A stretch of DNA of 64,000 nucleotides from contig CM056376.1 of the NCBI GenBank assembly GCA_029718625.1, positions 110,999,488-111,063,487 on the forward strand. The letters are read 5' to 3'. This document shows, one piece after another, positions 50,143 to 61,180 of the stretch. The stretch's first letter is position 1. Each line of letters begins with the position of its first letter. The DNA is from Synaphobranchus kaupii. Its lineage: Eukaryota > Chordata > Actinopteri > Anguilliformes > Synaphobranchidae. The notes under the pieces are model-generated. The model saw nothing but the letters and a program-made list of their open reading frames with translations. It was not told the origin of the DNA and made no database searches. A program made the translations under genes and the position numbers.

Positions 50143-50642
50143 NNNNNNNNNNNNNNNNNNNNNNNNNNNNNNNNNNNNNNNNNNNNNNNNNNNNNNNNNN
50201 NNNNNNNNNNNNNNNNNNNNNNNNNNNNNNNNNNNNNNNNNNNNNNNNNNNNNNNNNNNNNNNNNNNNNNNNNNNNNNNNNNNNNNNNNNNNNNNNNNNN
50301 NNNNNNNNNNNNNNNNNNNNNNNNNNNNNNNNNNNNNNNNNNNNNNNNNNNNNNNNNNNNNNNNNNNNNNNNNNNNNNNNNNNNNNNNNNNNNNNNNNNN
50401 NNNNNNNNNNNNNNNNNNNNNNNNNNNNNNNNNNNNNNNNNNNNNNNNNNNNNNNNNNNNNNNNNNNNNNNNNNNNNNNNNNNNNNNNNNNNNNNNNNNN
50501 NNNNNNNNNNNNNNNNNNNNNNNNNNNNNNNNNNNNNNNNNNNNNNNNNNNNNNNNNNNNNNNNNNNNNNNNNNNNNNNNNNNNNNNNNNNNNNNNNNNN
50601 NNNNNNNNNNNNNNNNNNNNNNNNNNNNNNNNNNNNNNNNNN
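50143..50642. other. Assembly gap (500 N)
   Basis: Exactly 500 N, a usual placeholder for a gap of unknown size. It begins inside the 44-bp minisatellite and may hide more than 500 bp, including missing b4galt1 exons. Confidence 0.98.
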
Positions 50643-51094
50643 AAAAGGCAAGATGGCCAACGTTGCGGAAGAAGGAAAAACATACAGCTGAGCGCCTCTG
50701 AACCCCAACAATAATAAAGATTTAATGGCGCGAGCCGCGTGTGAGGTACTGCTGAAGGTTATGTGGAGCAGCTCCTCCCTGTTTATTTAGTGGAACTTCT
50801 TTTGTGGTCGGCAGCCAACGAGAAGGTCTGCCTGCCTCATGTCAATGGAATATACTGCAATAATATGCTGAAATCTTTGCTAACAGGATGATGCACATTT
50901 TACAGCTGTGCGTTTTTGAAAAAAAAAAATATTTATTGCCTTACTGGAAAGCAGCAATAATTTTCCAATGCACTCTTAAAAGCGTGATCTTCATAATAGA
51001 TTTAATTTAACTATATTTTCAGTATATTCCATTCCTGTAAGGGCTTCTTCAGGAAAACATCCAGACCAGTCTGGTGTGCTCAAAGCAGAATATA
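50643..51094. other. Spacer after the gap; nothing recognised
   Basis: AT-rich sequence without repeats or exons that I can name. Confidence 0.35.
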
Positions 51095-51625
51095 CACTGC
51101 CTGGCCAAAAAAAAATGTCGCACACTCTAATATTTCGTTGGACCGGCGTGTATTCGTCGTGGCATTGTTTCGAACAACCTTATGCAACGTCACAACATTC
51201 ATTTCCGTCCAGAGTAGCATTAATTCTTGGCCGAGATCTTGTATTGACGATGGGAGAGTCGAACCACTCCATAAAGTCTTCTCCAGCACATCCCAAAGAC
51301 TTTCAATGGGGTTAAGGTCAGGACTCTCGTGGCAAATTCATGTGTGAAAATGATTCCTCATGCTCCCCTGAACCACTCTTTCACAATTTGAGCCCGATGA
51401 ATCTTGGCATTGTCGTCCTGGGAATATGCCCAATGATGGGATAACCTGGTCATTCAGTACATTCAGGTACTCAGCTGACTTCATTTTATTGTTGCATAAC
51501 GTTGCTGAGCCTAGACCTGACCAATTGAAGCAACCCCAGATCATAAACACTGCCTCCAGAGGCTTGTACAGTGGGCACTATGCATGACGGGTGCAGCGGC
51601 GAGTTTTTTTTTTTGCCAGGCAGCG
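51095..51625 (-). mobile_element. Tc1 deletion derivative, copy B
   Basis: Ends CACTGCCTGGCCAAAAAA and TTTTGCCAGGCAGCG are inverted repeats flanked by TA (51093-51094, 51626-51627). The 531-bp inside is colinear with copy A at 43131-43663, keeping the same transposase pieces in the same order, so both descend from one deletion founder. Confidence 0.9.
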
Positions 51626-51627
51626 TA

Positions 51628-52378
51628 TGTGTATATACATCTGTCCAGAGAGACCAAGCAGAAGCATTAATTTACGCTCTTATTTTTCTCTCTTGTGAAT
51701 GGGTCAGACTATGAAAACAGCCGTCAGAGGCTCAGTGTGTTTATGCTTTCTCCTGTAACAGCAAGTGACGTCTCTACTGAGGAAGAAAAAAAACATGCCT
51801 TTCGCTTTTTGACAGCTTTTCAGCTGAGGGATCGACTTCAACCAACACTCCGGCTTCCTGTTCTCGGTCAGCCAATGTGGTGACATAACACCAGCGTCAT
51901 GTGTCCTAGGCTTTATACAACACACGTCTTCCCATAGCCTACGGTAACAAGCAAGGATAACAATTAGAAAGGGGTTAAAAAAAGAACCCAAATAGAACAG
52001 TTTCAAATATTAACATAACATTTTTTCTGCCCTCTTATTAGTAGAGGCCCTGTATTAGAGGCATTTTACTATTTGTCTTGTGTAAAGTTGATTATTGACC
52101 ATCATCTGATTCAAGTACCTGAAGCCGCATTTATTAATATGTATAGGTCTTATCAGTCATGTTAAAAGTTTTATCGTGAATGATTACGGCCATGTGAATG
52201 CTCTCTGAAATTATCGGGGAAACAAAGTCCATGACGCCAGTAGAGGAAATACAGTCTTTAATATTAAATGGAAAATATCTGTAGACTGAAAACCTATTTA
52301 ACGGGAAAGGTGGAATAAATCATCAGAGACAGAAATAGAGATAATTGTCTAAGGTACACAAGGGGAAATGCGTACATA
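51628..52378. other. Spacer between two Tc1 elements
   Basis: No recognisable exon; a minus-strand frame at 51704-52006 has no known domain. Confidence 0.35.
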
Positions 52379-53908
52379 CACTACTCACGAAAAGTTAGGG
52401 ATATTTGGCTTTCGGGTGAAATTTCAGGATGAACCTAAAATGCACAATAACCTTTACAGGTGAAATTAATTTGACCTTCTCTAAACTTTTGAATGCACAT
52501 GTCCAACTATTGAATGTTTCAGTACTTTTTGCACAACTTGCTGTTCTCTAACAAAGAGCTGAACGGCAAAATTCACAACAGGTGTTTGATCCATGAATCG
52601 ACTAATAAATTTCCTGGTTCAATTAGAATTGGTATTTAAACAGTCCTCTTCATCATGCTGTTCACATTTTGACATCATGAGACCAAGACGACACCTAACA
52701 ATTGATCAACAGTACCTCGCCATTGCGAGGCTTCAAACAGGATGTTCTCAGAGGGAAGTGGCCACTGAGCTTAGAGTGTCACAGTGTCATCAGCAGGTTG
52801 CAACAGAGATACAGAGAGACTGGAAGAGTCACAGAAAGGCATAGAAGTGGGACGTCCTTTGGCCACATCCCACACTGATGACCGCTTCATTGTGAACAGT
52901 GCCCTGCGGAACCGGATGATGAATGCCACTCAACTCCAGGCACATTTAAGGGAGGTGAGAGGCACCCAAGTGTCACGTCAGACCATTCGAAACCGTTTAC
53001 ATCAGCGTGGTCTGCGTGCTAGACGACCTGCAAGGGTACCTGACCACACCACCAGGCACAGGCGTCATCGTCTTGCATGGGCCAGGGAGCATTTACGCTG
53101 GACGAGGGACCAGTGGGCCTCAGTGCTGTTCTCTGATGAAAGTCGATTCACGTTGAGCAGAAATGATGGCCGCCAACAATGTTGGAGACGTCAAGGAGAG
53201 CGCTATGCATCAGCCACTGTTGTCACCAGACGACCCTTTGGTGGTGGCGGTGTTACAGTGTGGGCAGGTGTGTCTAGTCAATACAGAACTGTCCTACACT
53301 TTGTGAATGGTACAGTGACAAGCCCATACTATCTGAATAACATCATTAATCCAGTCATTGTGCCCCTGCATGAACAACACAGGCCTAATTTCATCTTCAT
53401 GGACGACAATGCTCCAGCTCATCGAGGTCGCATCATTAGGGAAAGGCTGCTGGAGACTGGGGTACCTAAAATGGAGTGGCCTGCGCTTTCTCCAGACCTG
53501 AATCCCATAGAAAACCTATGGGATCAGCTGACTCACCGTGTAGAGGCTCGTAACTCTGTACCCCAGAACCTCAATGACCTGAGGGCCGCCCTTCAAGAAG
53601 AGTGGGATGCCATGCCTCAGCAGACAATAAGTCGACTTGTGAACAGCATGAGACGTCGTTGTCAAGCTGTAATTGATGCTCAAGGGCACATGACACGTTA
53701 TTGAGACATTGACATTTTTGTTGTGGTATACCCACCACTGTTGTTGGCTTTTGTTTCAATAAATTGTTTGAGATGAGGAAATCACCATTGCATGCTTCTA
53801 CTTAAATGCCCTACTTTCATGATACGTATAATATCACTGTAGCGTGAACTTACATTTTCCATAAATTTCACCCGAAAGCCAAATATCCCTAACTTTTTGT
53901 GAGTAGTG
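52379..53908 (+). mobile_element. Full-length Tc1-like transposon
   Basis: The 1530-bp element has terminal inverted repeats CACTACTCACGAAAAGTTAG and CTAACTTTTTGTGAGTAGTG extending ~45 bp (through GGGATATTTGGCTTTCGGGT) and TA on both sides (52377-52378, 53909-53910). It holds a nearly intact plus-strand transposase. The high identity of the two ends and mostly open frame indicate relatively recent movement. Confidence 0.95.
52677..53704 (+). pseudogene. Tc1 transposase (DD34E) broken by two small indels
   Basis: The N-terminus MRPRRHLTIDQQYLAIARL begins a paired-like helix-turn-helix domain ([14 protein letters not shown]). The frame then shifts twice: about 2 bp are missing after the CACAG near 52786, and about 1 bp is gained in the GTGGGA near 52849. 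From there one frame runs to the stop at 53704 with the catalytic triad intact: Asp in [10 protein letters not shown], Asp in [13 protein letters not shown] and Glu in [11 protein letters not shown], 34 residues after the second Asp. The broken part lies only in the DNA-binding region, so this copy is probably immobile by itself but its ends could be mobilised by a related enzyme. Confidence 0.92.
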
Positions 53909-53935
53909 TATGTAGGCTACACGTCTTGCACGCAC

Positions 53936-54305
53936 GCTTTTCGTTGTTGTCTGCGACACACTTACATTTAATTTTTATGTATTAAGTATTACAGCAGAGG
54001 TGTGAAAATAATTGTAGGATATATTAATAACTATATAACACTGGGACAAGAACCACCCAGAGCTCTGTCCAAGACCCTGGCAGCTGTGCAGTCTCAATGA
54101 CGGGTGCATTGAAACAGAGTGGTGGCTGAATGTGGAGAAATTGCAAGCCAACAAGATTCCCTCCTCCTCCTCCTCCACATAAGCTAATGTGTGGTTAGCA
54201 AAATGGCTGCCGTGCATCACCCATGTGGTGATTGAGGTGAGAACCCTCCTTGACTGTGATGTGCTTGAAGATGTTTTTTTATGCAAAAAAAATTATCTCG
54301 TACAA

Positions 54306-54306
<1 letters not shown>
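53936..54306. repeat. ~370-bp duplicated segment, copy 1
   Basis: Nearly identical to 55571-55951, with shared phrases such as AACACTGGGACAAGAACCAC and GCTAATGTGTGGTTAGCAAA. The two differ in a TCC repeat (4 units here, ~9 in copy 2). It starts just right of the Tc1 element. Confidence 0.95.

Positions 54307-54360
<54 letters not shown>
54306..54360 (+). repeat. (ACGC)n microsatellite
   Basis: About 13 units of ACGC. A related, imperfect CGCA tract follows copy 2 of the duplicated segment at ~56018-56075. Confidence 0.95.
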
Positions 54361-55570
54361 CTCGGAGGATGAATTTCAAACTGAGCAAAAAGAGCTTCTG
54401 GGAAAACATGACCAATACAATACAGAATTTTATACTTTAATATCAATCATACACATGCAATGTAAACAGTGATTTTTCCACCAATAAGGTGAAACGCCGG
54501 AAGATAAGATGTAACCAGATAAGAGCGACTGCTAATGACCCCAAATAAACGAGGGCCTGGAAACCGCCGCATTTTTGTGGTTGCCAGTGTATCGTGCTCG
54601 TGTTCTCAAAGTCGCAATCCTCTTATGACGCATTTTACTGCGTTTTAGTGCAGCCTGTTACGTAAGCTGGTGCTGAAAACTGCGCGTAAGACTGTCAGGA
54701 GGGTTTGGACAACAATACAAAATAAATTGTTATCACCTGAAGGTAGCCTAACTCAAGCAAAAAAAAAGCAGCTTGTTAGAGACTGTGGGTTAGGCAATCT
54801 GTCTTCAGCACGTCCTGTTCAGAGCCAAGAGAGAAGGAGGAACTGCCCATTACCAGGAGAGCCCTGCAGTCCGGAGGGGGAGAGGGAGGGGTCCTCCACA
54901 CAGCTTACCAGAGGAGACCAGTGCCTCCCTCACCTCTTCCTGCTGCTTCAGCTCAGCCATTGGATAAAGCCAAGCCTGACATGCGGGGGGAGGGGGGGGG
55001 GGGCAGACAGAAGGAAGGAAAAAGAGACGGGGGGGGGGGGGATGAGGGAAGGCCACAGGAAAGGAGAGAAAATAGACAGACTGAGCAGAGCAATAAATGG
55101 AGACAGGAAAGAGAATTGAGCCCAGGCGAACAGCGTTCGGCTTCCAGAGGCCAGAGGGGCGAGCGGGCGGGTGGAGTACGCCTCTCACATCCCATGGCGC
55201 TTTGCAGCATTTACGTGTGGAAACCGTGGCAGCCACGACCCTCTGCTCAACACCTCCAATTTTCACACCAATACAGAAGGTTCATCTCAAAGAGATGCAT
55301 TACCACCTTGATATTTCAAAGCAGCACTATTAAATGACCCTGGCCTACAGTTTACACAGGATGTCACAGTTATCAGTGTTTCCCCTACCATAGATATTAG
55401 TGGGCGGCCAGATGAGTAGTCCGGTTGGATTTTTATTAATATGAGATATCATTGATAGTTGAATTGGGCTAATGTATTACATGTTCAGTCATCTTAAAGC
55501 TAAAGACATTATGAATTATTCAGTAGCCTAACTGAAATAAATATGTAACCTTAATTAATGTAATTTAGTT
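54361..55570. other. Spacer between duplicated segments, with GA/G-rich tract
   Basis: 54840-55110 is rich in GAGGG/GGAAG motifs with poly-G runs near 54983-54998 and 55029-55041. Open frames here are low-complexity. No gene recognised. Confidence 0.4.
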
Positions 55571-55951
55571 GCATTTCGTGGTTGCCTGCGACACACTTAC
55601 ATTTAATTTTTATGTATTAAGTATTACAGCAGAGGTGTGAAAATAATCGTATGATATATTAATAACTATATAACACTGGGACAAGAACCACCCAGAGCTC
55701 TGTCCAAGACCCTGGCAGCTGTGCAGTCTCAATGACGGGTGCATTGAAACAGAGTGGTGGCTGAATGTGGAGAAATTGCAAGCCAACAAGATTCCCTCCT
55801 CCTCCTCCTCCTCCTCCTCCTCCACATAAGCTAATGTGTGGTTAGCAAAATGGCTGCCGTGCATCACCCATGTGGTGAGTGAGGTGAGAAACCTCCTTGA
55901 CTGTGATATGCTCGAAGTTAAGTTTATGCAAAAAAAATTATCTCGTACAAC
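55571..55951. repeat. ~380-bp duplicated segment, copy 2
   Basis: Direct-orientation partner of 53936-54306, ~1.64 kb downstream. After the shared end TTATCTCGTACAAC it continues with sequence absent from copy 1 before reaching a CGCA-rich tract. Confidence 0.95.
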
Positions 55952-56747
55952 TTAGGGAAAAAAACACAGTTCCCAGAGGCGTTCAGAATGTGAGCACAGA
56001 AGAGCAAGATTGAGCGAGCACGCACGCACGCACGCACACACGCACGCACACTCGCACGCACACTCGCACGCACGGTCTAGGATCCACATGCATTAACCGG
56101 ACAGAGAATATGCAGCTCGCATGGGTATGTTTTTAATTTCTCTGACTTTGCCCATGTCACTGAAATAGTCAGCTAGCAAACCTCTTCCAGATGTTTCAAG
56201 CCACACCATAGCTAGTGTGGCCATCTTCACCAATGCCAAACCTTGTTAACCGTTTGCATTGTTTTGTTGATTCAACAACATTTTCTTTGTTGTTTTGGGG
56301 TTCTGTGTTGTCCAGGAAGAAATTAACTATCATCACGAATCGGAAGATATATTTATGGCCAAAAAAAAGCCTGCAGGGTAGAACTTAAATATCAGGTACG
56401 AGCAAGTCACAAAAGCTTGCATTACCTCAGTGCTGTCTAATGTTGTTGGCCACCATAGTAAAACATGAATATCTGGTTTATTTTTTTCCAAAATAAAAAC
56501 TACAATAATTCTTTTTAAAAAGTGCAGTTTGGAGGTCTTTGGTACATTCGTGAGTATAAATATAAACATAGAATTAACTCAAGGAACTTCATACAATTTC
56601 AAAATGTGCTTTCATGAGTCTGAAACAAAAAACAGATTTAAAACACTGAATAAATTCCATCTTCTTCTGCTAGGAAGCAAGTGGAGTAACCAATCGCATT
56701 GGAAATTTTTTTTGAAATGTTTATTTTATTTTATTTTTTTATAATTT

Positions 56748-57030
56748 GTGATCTCCAATCCCACCCAAATTTGGAATGTCCAATTCGCAAACTATATACA
56801 AGCGTGCTCATATACGCTTCTTTTCACACAGCAACCACTAGCCAGTGTAGCCACACACGCGGAGGAGACCCAATCATACGCGTGCACAGAGAGCAAGCCA
56901 CGGGAGCTCGGACGACCAACACTGCTCTCCCCGCCGACTGAATCCCTGCCATATATGCCTTGGGAGACGAAAAAGCCAATTGTGCACCACCACTGCAGGG
57001 CTGCCAGTCACAGTTGCCACTGGCATAAAC
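56748..57030 (+). repeat. Interspersed repeat fragment (family of 38755-38830)
   Basis: It begins ATCTCCAATCCCACCCAAAT, then TTTGGAATGTCCAATTC. The shared start with 38755-38830 marks it as an interspersed repeat. The remainder, with GCGGAGGAGACCC and GGGAGCTCGGACGACC, has no coding match. Confidence 0.45.
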
Positions 57031-59337
57031 CTGATTTGATCCAAGATTTAATTCAATTTGGCTAAACCGGTACCATACCATTCCTGTTACTCTGTATTTA
57101 TTTAGGTAACCTTTGCTTATTTGCCCATATATTGTAAAATTTTACAATGTCTTGATAATAAACATTATATTTCAGTACATTCCATTTTCATAAGGGTACA
57201 GGGCAGCTAAAATTATGATGGCATTTAAATTTTTTATTCAGCATTTACTGTATCACGCAAATTAAAATATTACACTTGATTAGGTGTATTAGGACAACAG
57301 CCAGTAAACTACAGAGTGAGGTCTTTAGGGCCTTCGGTAGCATGCGCACACACACACGCACACACACACGTACACAGACTCTCCATCTCTCACACAGACA
57401 AACACACACACACACACACACATTCTCCATTCATTGAAATAAAGCTACAAGTGCAAGCTTATCTACAGTAGCATCTCCAGACTGGAATGCTTGTTCCATG
57501 CTAAGGTACAGCATGACGACACGACTGTCGGGAAACATGGCGTGCAGGAAAGCGCATCACAAAACTGTCAGATAGCAGTGGAACCAAGAACTGCTAAAAT
57601 TAGCAGTCCCTAAAAACAGCCTCTTTCCAACACCCAACAATACACCTAACCGGTTACCTTCTCCTCTGTTATGACAACCCTGTGAAAGCTGCTTGTTTAT
57701 ACGAAACAAGCCATTTTAACATCAACCTCAGATTTTGAGGAAGTGTTATTTTTTTGGAGGAATATTAAATATAACAACATAATGGTTAGAAAATGAGGTC
57801 TACTATTCAGGATGAGGCCCATAAGATTAAAGTAGGAGACTTAAATCTGGCATTTAAACTGATAATTGGTCTCAACACCTTCATTCTGCTTAATTAACAA
57901 GCGAGCTGATTATCTTAATAACCCTTTGGCAAGTCATCCAAAAGCTTTGTCTCAGTTGTGAATCACGGCTCTAGCATCCTCTTTCTTCACATCAGTAAGA
58001 TCATTTAAATGTTAGGAAACATTCAATTCACCAAGTCATTAACTTTATCAATGTTATCCATTGCAATGGTTTTTATCACCAGGCATGATAAAGGCCAGTG
58101 AACAAACATCAGAAAACCTGCCTCTTTTCAAAAGCCACTGCAGAATTTGTGCAGAGTAGTTTGACTACCTGCATTATGTAATTCCCTGCATGCAGAGATC
58201 AAAGCGTCAATTTATATACAACTTCAAACTGTAGAGATCAGCAAATAAGCCCATTTCTGGGACGTGAAGTCGAAACAACGGTACTGCGAAATAAAACCGA
58301 GAAGAATTAACTAGGCTACAGCGAGCTCTTTGTTCGGGATTATTCCGAGAATTAAGTGCTTGAATGTTAATCAAAGCAAACGATTGAGAAGTTGTTGAGC
58401 CCTCTCGCTCAATGCATGCTGGGATAGGCTCCAGCACCCTCGCGACCCTGACCAGGAATAAGCGGATTAGATAAAATATGGATGGAGGGATGGAAGTTGT
58501 TGAGTCATGTCAGGTTTAAAGGCAAGACTCCATTTTCAGCTCACCAGGTATCACTGCTTTAGACAGATACTAGACACACCTGTTCTCAATCAGACTTCTG
58601 CATTCAGGTGTTTTTACAGGCTTCACATGGTACACTGATGAAACCAATGATAAAACAGGAGAAATGGTACCCCGACAAAAATAAAATATACCCAAATGTC
58701 TTGAATGAGGGGAAAGGGTGGGGGCAATCAAAAACATGATCTGATAGCCAGCACAACAACCTCCTTAGCAACATCTCACCTCATCTGTACAACGACCAGA
58801 AGCCAGGTTGCCCCTGACGACAGCCCGGTCAGCATGTGCATACGTGTGAACCTGAATGAGCCCCGTCTGCGCAAGCATATGTGTTTTCCGTTTTTTTTTT
58901 GTACAGGTCCTCAAATTCAGCAGATTGATTTGTTTCATCCAAGGACACCATAAAGAACCCTTTGTAACATGATTGCGCAACTAGTCGGAGAAAAAAACTC
59001 CACTGATCCTTTGATCTCATCTCAAAGGTCGAATGATGGATCATCTGAATAAAAGCTACAACTATATTCCCCATTTTGTGAGTTTGGAAACAAAGGCCTG
59101 ATGATTACTTCCAATGCCTTCATGTTAAACATGACCTCTGTCTGCAAACAATGTGAAGGAGGTATTTATTTTCCAGAATAAAGCCATCATGGATTCATCA
59201 TTAGTGACAGAAGCAACGATCGCAGCCGTGGTGACAAAACGCACTCATCTGTCAAGCCCGAGGAAGAAGGGTTGGCCGTTCCACAGGAAATTAAAAGCTC
59301 AAAACCACGTGGTGACAGCTGATTGGCCTACGTCTGA
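57031..59337. other. Spacer or b4galt1 intron; no exon recognised
   Basis: I looked on the minus strand for the expected next b4galt1 exons (FVFSDVDLIP and WGWGGEDDD-type motifs) and did not see them. CA-rich tracts occur at 57345-57421. Confidence 0.4.
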
Positions 59338-59354
59338 GGGGGGGGGGGGGGGGG
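59338..59354 (+). repeat. 17-base poly-G run next to the b4galt1 exon 2 donor
   Basis: On the gene's sense strand this is a C17 run starting 5 nt after the exon 2 boundary (GTGAG followed by poly-C). Confidence 0.9.
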
Positions 59355-59359
59355 CTCAC

Positions 59360-60434
59360 CTGGTTGATAATGTAGATGCCATAGTCCAGCTGCTGGCGCT
59401 GCAAGATGGGGTGGAGGTAGTGGAGCCAGAATTTGAGGTGTTCGTCCCGGTTTCGGAAGGGAATGATGATGGCTACCTTCCGTAGGGCCACGCAGCCGCT
59501 GGGTCGAAACCTGCCCCCGTCCCGAAGGTTTGGATTGTCAGCCCTCACCTTGTCCAAGCTGACTGGGATGGAGAACTCAATCCTCAGAGGACCCACTGTG
59601 GGGGGGGGGGGCAAATTGGGCTGCTCACTTCAACTTGCCAAGAGGACCTTCAGCAGGACTCCCTAAACCTTTGTTTGCTTTTTGCAATGTCCTTTCAATC
59701 AGCAATCTACTTTGGCCTTGCAAACAAATATGTAGACTTTTTAAGCAATCATGTAAACCAGCAGACCCTGCAGCCGCCCAGAACTGGAGCTTCTCTAAAC
59801 TAGTCACATTTTCTCACTTTCGGACGGCATCCACTTTAAATTTGGTAACCAACCCCGGGCCTGTCCACGCCCCCTGCCCAACCCCCCCCCCCCCCCCCCA
59901 AAAAAGAAAATAAGTGCAACGTCTACATTTCTCAGTCTGTGTGAGATAAAGTAGTTCAATACAGTACATACACAGTGCAGGCTTTATACAGACAGAGTGG
60001 AAAAATGCACAGCGCTGTTCTTTGCTCCTTCATAAAAAAAAGAAGAGTGTTTTCTTCCTGTGAAGTGTTATCCCTGAACTGAGGGGAGAGTGTTCTCCTT
60101 TCCCCCCTGCGTTATAACATCAATTGCCTTACAGAAGAAAAAACTCACTGCGTGATCTAAAGAGGTGGTCTGGACTGCATTCTCCTGTTTGGAGTTTTAA
60201 CTGTGGGGAATGTCCAATAAGTTGCAGAAGAGGAAAAATAAAAACCCAATATCATGTGGTGGCAGTGTGGTTCAGGAGTTGAGCCTGCAACTCCTTGGCC
60301 AGGTGTAAAGTTCTACTCCTGGGCCAGGTATTTTACCTGTATCACTTCAGTAAAACAGCAGCCGGACAAATGCAATTTTCCACATTTGCACCAATATTAG
60401 ATTCCATAAAAGTGTATGAAAAGAAAATTTACAT

Positions 60435-60485
<51 letters not shown>

Positions 60486-61180
60486 GAAGACATGCAGGAA
60501 GCATTTTACCCTCACTCAAAGGATAATGCACAAACATTAAATAAAATAAATAAATAGTTAGCCTAGGCTATATTTTGTCCTCTTTCGGTCTACAGTGCAG
60601 ACATTAATTTACAAATACCTTAATACTGAAGATGTTAGACCAAGGATGTGAATACATCACAGACATTGCTACAAGAACTCATGCATAAACCAAAAAAGCA
60701 GCTCTAAAATTTAATTAAATAGCTCCAGCATCAGTGGTGATGTCATTACTGCAAAAAAAAACCTTAAATGGAGAACAGACTGTGCGCTCAAAAACTGTCA
60801 AATGATACATAGAAATTTTCTAATTTCCCAACAAACAAAAAAAGTTTTAAAAATAGCCTACAGTGACTTTCAGTAGGGTACTTACATAGAAGTGGCGATG
60901 GGTCGGGGCATTTTTTAAGTTCTTTGACGTCCTTGGCAGCATTTGATATAAAAACAGCCTTTGTTTCTGGCGCGTCAACTCTCGCTTCCCGAAATACGGT
61001 GTTAGACGTAAATGGACTTTGCTTTAGTGAGCGCGATTGCTGATTCTGGACAAACGAAGACCGTAAATCTAGAGCTTTCACGTAATAGAACATCGTAATA
61101 GAAATGTGGATAAAGCACAGAAGCACAACCAGTGTGCATATTTTATGAAGGACACTAAAATTCAAAGCTGAATCGCGCAT
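59360..61180 (-). CDS. b4galt1: Beta-1,4-galactosyltransferase 1-like, coding exons 1-2 only
   Basis: A type II Golgi enzyme that transfers galactose from UDP-Gal to terminal GlcNAc. Minus-strand exon 1 is 60886-61180 and exon 2 is 59360-59595 (236 bp), joined in phase 1. Exon 1 encodes MRDSALNFSV, a single membrane anchor at ~12-34 (CTLVVLLCFIHISITMFYYV) and a short stem ending CPDPSPLL. Exon 2 encodes GPLRIEFSIPV, NPNLRDGGRF, then VAIIIPFRNRDEHLKFWLHY (with the nucleotide-binding PFRNR) and ends IYIINQ at a CAG|GTGAGC donor. The anchor sequence followed by YYV-ALDL favours B4GALT1 over B4GALT2. The metal-binding DVD and WGWGGEDDD exons are not found in the window; they may lie in the gap or the locus may be truncated. 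Exon 2 is bracketed by long poly-G/C runs. Confidence 0.85.
59600..59611 (+). repeat. 12-base poly-G run at the b4galt1 exon 2 acceptor
   Basis: On the sense strand this is C12 ending in ACAG, so it is the polypyrimidine tract of the acceptor. Confidence 0.9.
60438..60482 (+). repeat. (TA)n microsatellite in b4galt1 intron 1
   Basis: About 45 bp of TA repeat. Confidence 0.93.

Noticed and set aside
54670..55266. Open frames of 138-149 codons on both strands
   Set aside because: They lie over a GA- and G-rich low-complexity tract and show no domain similarity.
53975..55867. Minus-strand frames with a poly-Glu stretch, present twice
   Set aside because: They derive from the duplicated non-coding segment with a TCC microsatellite; no start or splice context and no known family.
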